A stretch of 8,328 nucleotides of DNA from Candidatus Aenigmatarchaeota archaeon (GTDB lineage: Archaea > Aenigmatarchaeota > Aenigmatarchaeia > QMZP01 > JAFGSV01). The translations under genes were made by a program, and so were the position numbers. Positions within the stretch are counted from its first letter, which is position 1. The number at the start of each line of letters is the position of its first letter. Where the stretch lies: positions 1 through 8,328 of the forward strand of contig JAUXKD010000012.1 of the NCBI GenBank assembly GCA_030624445.1. Reading direction: 5' to 3'. Positions 6,370 through 8,328 of this stretch are shown piece after piece. The notes below the pieces were generated by a model. It ran no database searches and was not told the origin of the DNA. It saw only the letters and a list, made by a program, of their open reading frames with translations.

Positions 6370-7692
6370 TCAGAGGTACGGATCTTCCGTTTCCTCGACT
6401 ACCCTTGTCTTTTTGTACATGTAAAAAACTATGGCCGCCACCGCCACGGCCGCCGCCGCTATAAGGACCCAGTTGATGACAGGGGGCGGACCCGCTGCGG
6501 GAGGCTGCCCGTTCCCTGGAGAATCCTTAATGCTCTTTATGTTCTTCCAGTCATCGATGCTGGGCAGGGTCTTGTACTTGTCGGCGTAATCGTCCGCGTC
6601 CTTTTTGAGACTCGGATCACTCTCGGCCGATCTTTGAATGTCCCCTGCGGCCTCATCAACAGTGAGGAACGATTCAGCCGTTTTCTTGATACCCTGATCG
6701 TTCTCAACGTACGTCCTGATAATATACACCTTACGATCGGGCGTTTTGGGTGCGATCGTGAAGTCTACCATCCTGCTCGTGCCGCTGACCACCTTTATCT
6801 GCGTCGGTATGAAATCCGTGACTAGCGACGTGTCCGATTCAAGGTTCACGCTGAAGGTCTGGTCGGCTTCGAAGTTGTGTATGGTTATGTAGAATTTCGC
6901 GGACCGTATCCCAACCACGTTTCTGTTTTTCGGGGACAGTTCCACCCTGAACGCTTCAAGAACGCTCGGCCTGGAGACATGCAGGATACCCGTTACCTTC
7001 TTCTCGCATGATGGGTAGCCGCAGTTATCCGCGTTGGCGACGATGACGAACGGGTAATCGCCGGCCTTCGACGGGGAGACAACCGATAACCCGATAGTGT
7101 ACTCCCCAGGCGTATGGAAAATCGTCTTTTCTATATCCATCGCCGGCCCGCTCTCCCTGTCCAGTGATATCTGCAAGTCGAACTCCGAAGACAGCAGAAG
7201 GGTGAAGTTGACTTTCTCGCCGGGGTCTGAATATATCTCGGATTCCATAAGGTCAAAGCTGAACAGGTCCGTGTGCGAGCTTGCCGCCTCGCATGGATTT
7301 TCGCTGGACTCAACCACATCGGCGTCTTCATGATTGCTCACGCATACGCCGTAATCGTACCTTACGACCTTATCCGGACTCTCGATAGCGAAGTTGAGCA
7401 GGACCTCGTCGCCTATACTCCTGCCTTTCGTGTTGATGCAGACGGGAATCAGCACCGGGTTTTTCGGGCCTGACGTGAAGCTCGCCAAGTGCACATCGAC
7501 CCACGGGCTGTCGGGATACCCCGGATCTTCTATCATCAGGGTGTATTCCCCCCTTCCGTAATCCCCGAAAACGACGTAGGTGCAGAATTCGGTGTTGGGC
7601 CTGATCGATACGTACGTTGTCTCCAATGCGGACGCGGCCGGAACTAGAAGGGCCAGGAAAACCGAAGCGAACATGACATTTTTTCTATTCAT
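6370..7692 (-). CDS. Type I membrane-anchored surface protein with beta-sandwich ectodomain, 440 aa
   Basis: Residues 1-22 form a signal peptide (MNRK, hydrophobic core, ASA before L23). The ectodomain appears to contain three beta-rich, Ig-like segments: about 23-125, 144-238 and 247-347. The last has the 'Y/F-x-I-x-N-F...V-x-L...V...V-x-F-T-I' rhythm of NEW3/CARDB-type domains. Six cysteines (C37, C85, C117, C134, C224, C229) could form three disulfides. Residues 348-390 are charged and probably helical, 391-404 are a Pro/Gly linker, 405-426 are a transmembrane helix (VINWVLIAAAAVAVAAIVFY), and 427-440 are a short tail beginning KKTR, so the C-terminus should be cytoplasmic. It begins 26 bp after the upstream gene's stop, with GAGAGTGAT close before the ATG as a weak SD, so it is probably cotranscribed with that gene. 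No specific family is recognised; an envelope or accessory role is inferred. Confidence 0.92.
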   Translation of the reverse strand: MNRKNVMFASVFLALLVPAASALETTYVSIRPNTEFCTYVVFGDYGRGEYTLMIEDPGYPDSPWVDVHLASFTSGPKNPVLIPVCINTKGRSIGDEVLLNFAIESPDKVVRYDYGVCVSNHEDADVVESSENPCEAASSHTDLFSFDLMESEIYSDPGEKVNFTLLLSSEFDLQISLDRESGPAMDIEKTIFHTPGEYTIGLSVVSPSKAGDYPFVIVANADNCGYPSCEKKVTGILHVSRPSVLEAFRVELSPKNRNVVGIRSAKFYITIHNFEADQTFSVNLESDTSLVTDFIPTQIKVVSGTSRMVDFTIAPKTPDRKVYIIRTYVENDQGIKKTAESFLTVDEAAGDIQRSAESDPSLKKDADDYADKYKTLPSIDDWKNIKSIKDSPGNGQPPAAGPPPVINWVLIAAAAVAVAAIVFYMYKKTRVVEETEDPYL

Positions 7693-7718
7693 TTTATCAC
7701 TCTCATTATTTCGGCACG

Positions 7719-8328
7719 CTAGTAATAGAACGACAGGTCGTCCCCGACCTCCGTCTGAGCCAGGATGAGATCATTCTGTATATCCATTTGGATTTTTTGG
7801 GTGTCCTGCTGGATTTTCATCGCAGTGTATATGACGGCTATCGCACCCATGATCGTGATAACAAGGCACGGCCACTGTATCGCTGCGCAGAGTGCGCCGA
7901 ATGAAAGGAGGCTGGCGAGCGCCAAGATGGCCCCTATGATACCGCCGGCGACGACGTATCCCGTGCAGTCATCCTTGACATCTCCCAGAGCGAACGTGGT
8001 CGCCGCGGAAATTAGCGTTATGCTTTGCTTGAATGAAGATATCGACTTCGCCCCGCTAATTCCTTTCTTCGCGTAATCAGACCACCAGTGATCCTCCCCC
8101 AGGGCTTGTCCAGCAGCAAATTTAACACCCTTTTCTACAGCCAATTTAGCAGTGGTGCCAGTCAAATAATGTTCGAGAGCTTTAGTTACAGCGGCTTCCG
8201 TCGCCTCGGCGGTTACTCGCCCTCCGTAATGTCCTGCTATCTTTGTGGCAGCATCCGTTGCAACCTTTTCCATGGATTGTAAAACCCCACTCTGTCCCAT
8301 AGCATCAATTGCGGCAAACGAGCTGCCC
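7719..8328 (-). CDS. C-terminal part of a membrane protein (5' end beyond window)
   Basis: Stop TAG at 7721-7719; 202 residues are visible and the frame stays open to the window edge. An ATG at 8300-8298 could start a 193-residue protein, but codons upstream of it (GSSFAAIDA) are open and no SD is obvious before it, so I favour a partial gene. Visible residues 1-75 are Ala-rich, probably amphipathic helices. Residues 80-118 (WWSDYAKKGISG...) are followed by two hydrophobic segments, about 122-148 (Gly/Ala-rich) and 153-172 (WPCLVITIMGAIAVIY), and then a polar helical tail (QQDTQKIQMDIQNDLILAQ). Three cysteines (121, 147, 154) flank or lie in the membrane segments. The first 75 visible codons use TTG, GCT, ACT, GTA and AAA far more than the rest, marking a composition boundary near 8100. 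Family unknown; it could be the tail of a larger surface protein. Confidence 0.8.
   Translation of the reverse strand, partial: GSSFAAIDAMGQSGVLQSMEKVATDAATKIAGHYGGRVTAEATEAAVTKALEHYLTGTTAKLAVEKGVKFAAGQALGEDHWWSDYAKKGISGAKSISSFKQSITLISAATTFALGDVKDDCTGYVVAGGIIGAILALASLLSFGALCAAIQWPCLVITIMGAIAVIYTAMKIQQDTQKIQMDIQNDLILAQTEVGDDLSFYY

Noticed and set aside
6500..6620. Homology between the 440-residue protein's DKYK...PGNG stalk and the giant protein's DKYK...NGNIPSSNG tail
   Set aside because: Only a few residues match and both are low-complexity linkers, so chance or convergent composition is enough.
1..8328. Direct circular closure joining position 1 to position 8328
   Set aside because: The two frames differ by one base at a direct join (the giant frame would hit TGA within eight codons), and the ends share no overlapping sequence. 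Closure is only possible with missing sequence.

Overview
All four genes lie on the minus strand, and the window is almost wholly coding. The organism is most likely an archaeon, probably of the DPANN type. The 635-residue protein has an archaeal pilin-like (class III) N-terminus, a BRE/TATA-like promoter sits at a plausible distance upstream of its start, and the Cys-rich modules and surface proteins resemble those common in DPANN genomes. This lineage call rests on recalled family features, not a search. No replication, metabolic, RNA or mobile-element gene is visible.

Layout in transcription order (right to left): (1) 8328-7719, the C-terminal end of a membrane protein whose start lies outside the window; (2) 7692-6370, a 440-residue type I membrane protein with a signal peptide, beta-rich ectodomain and C-terminal anchor; (3) an 85-bp gap with a BRE/TATA-like promoter and a Shine-Dalgarno site; (4) 6284-4377, a 635-residue pilin-like membrane protein; (5) 4389 to beyond position 1, one uninterrupted frame of at least 1463 codons. 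Gene 5 overlaps gene 4 by 13 nt and runs off the window without a stop.

The giant protein is the centre of interest. After a signal peptide and a unique domain of about 250 residues, it carries ten Cys-rich modules of the form CGxGxC..GE..NCCxDCGC. The first five are in tandem. Each of the last five is followed by a beta-sandwich-like domain, giving a composite unit of 161-182 residues. A hydrophobic segment follows, and then an AT-rich tail containing a 21-bp (7-residue) repeat. Cysteines vary between modules in matched pairs, which lets two disulfides be predicted from sequence alone.

Together the genes look like a secreted or surface-anchored apparatus: a pilin-like component translationally coupled to a giant disulfide-rich fibre or adhesin, beside an anchored beta-rich surface protein. 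A role in cell-cell contact is an inference; no catalytic motif was seen.
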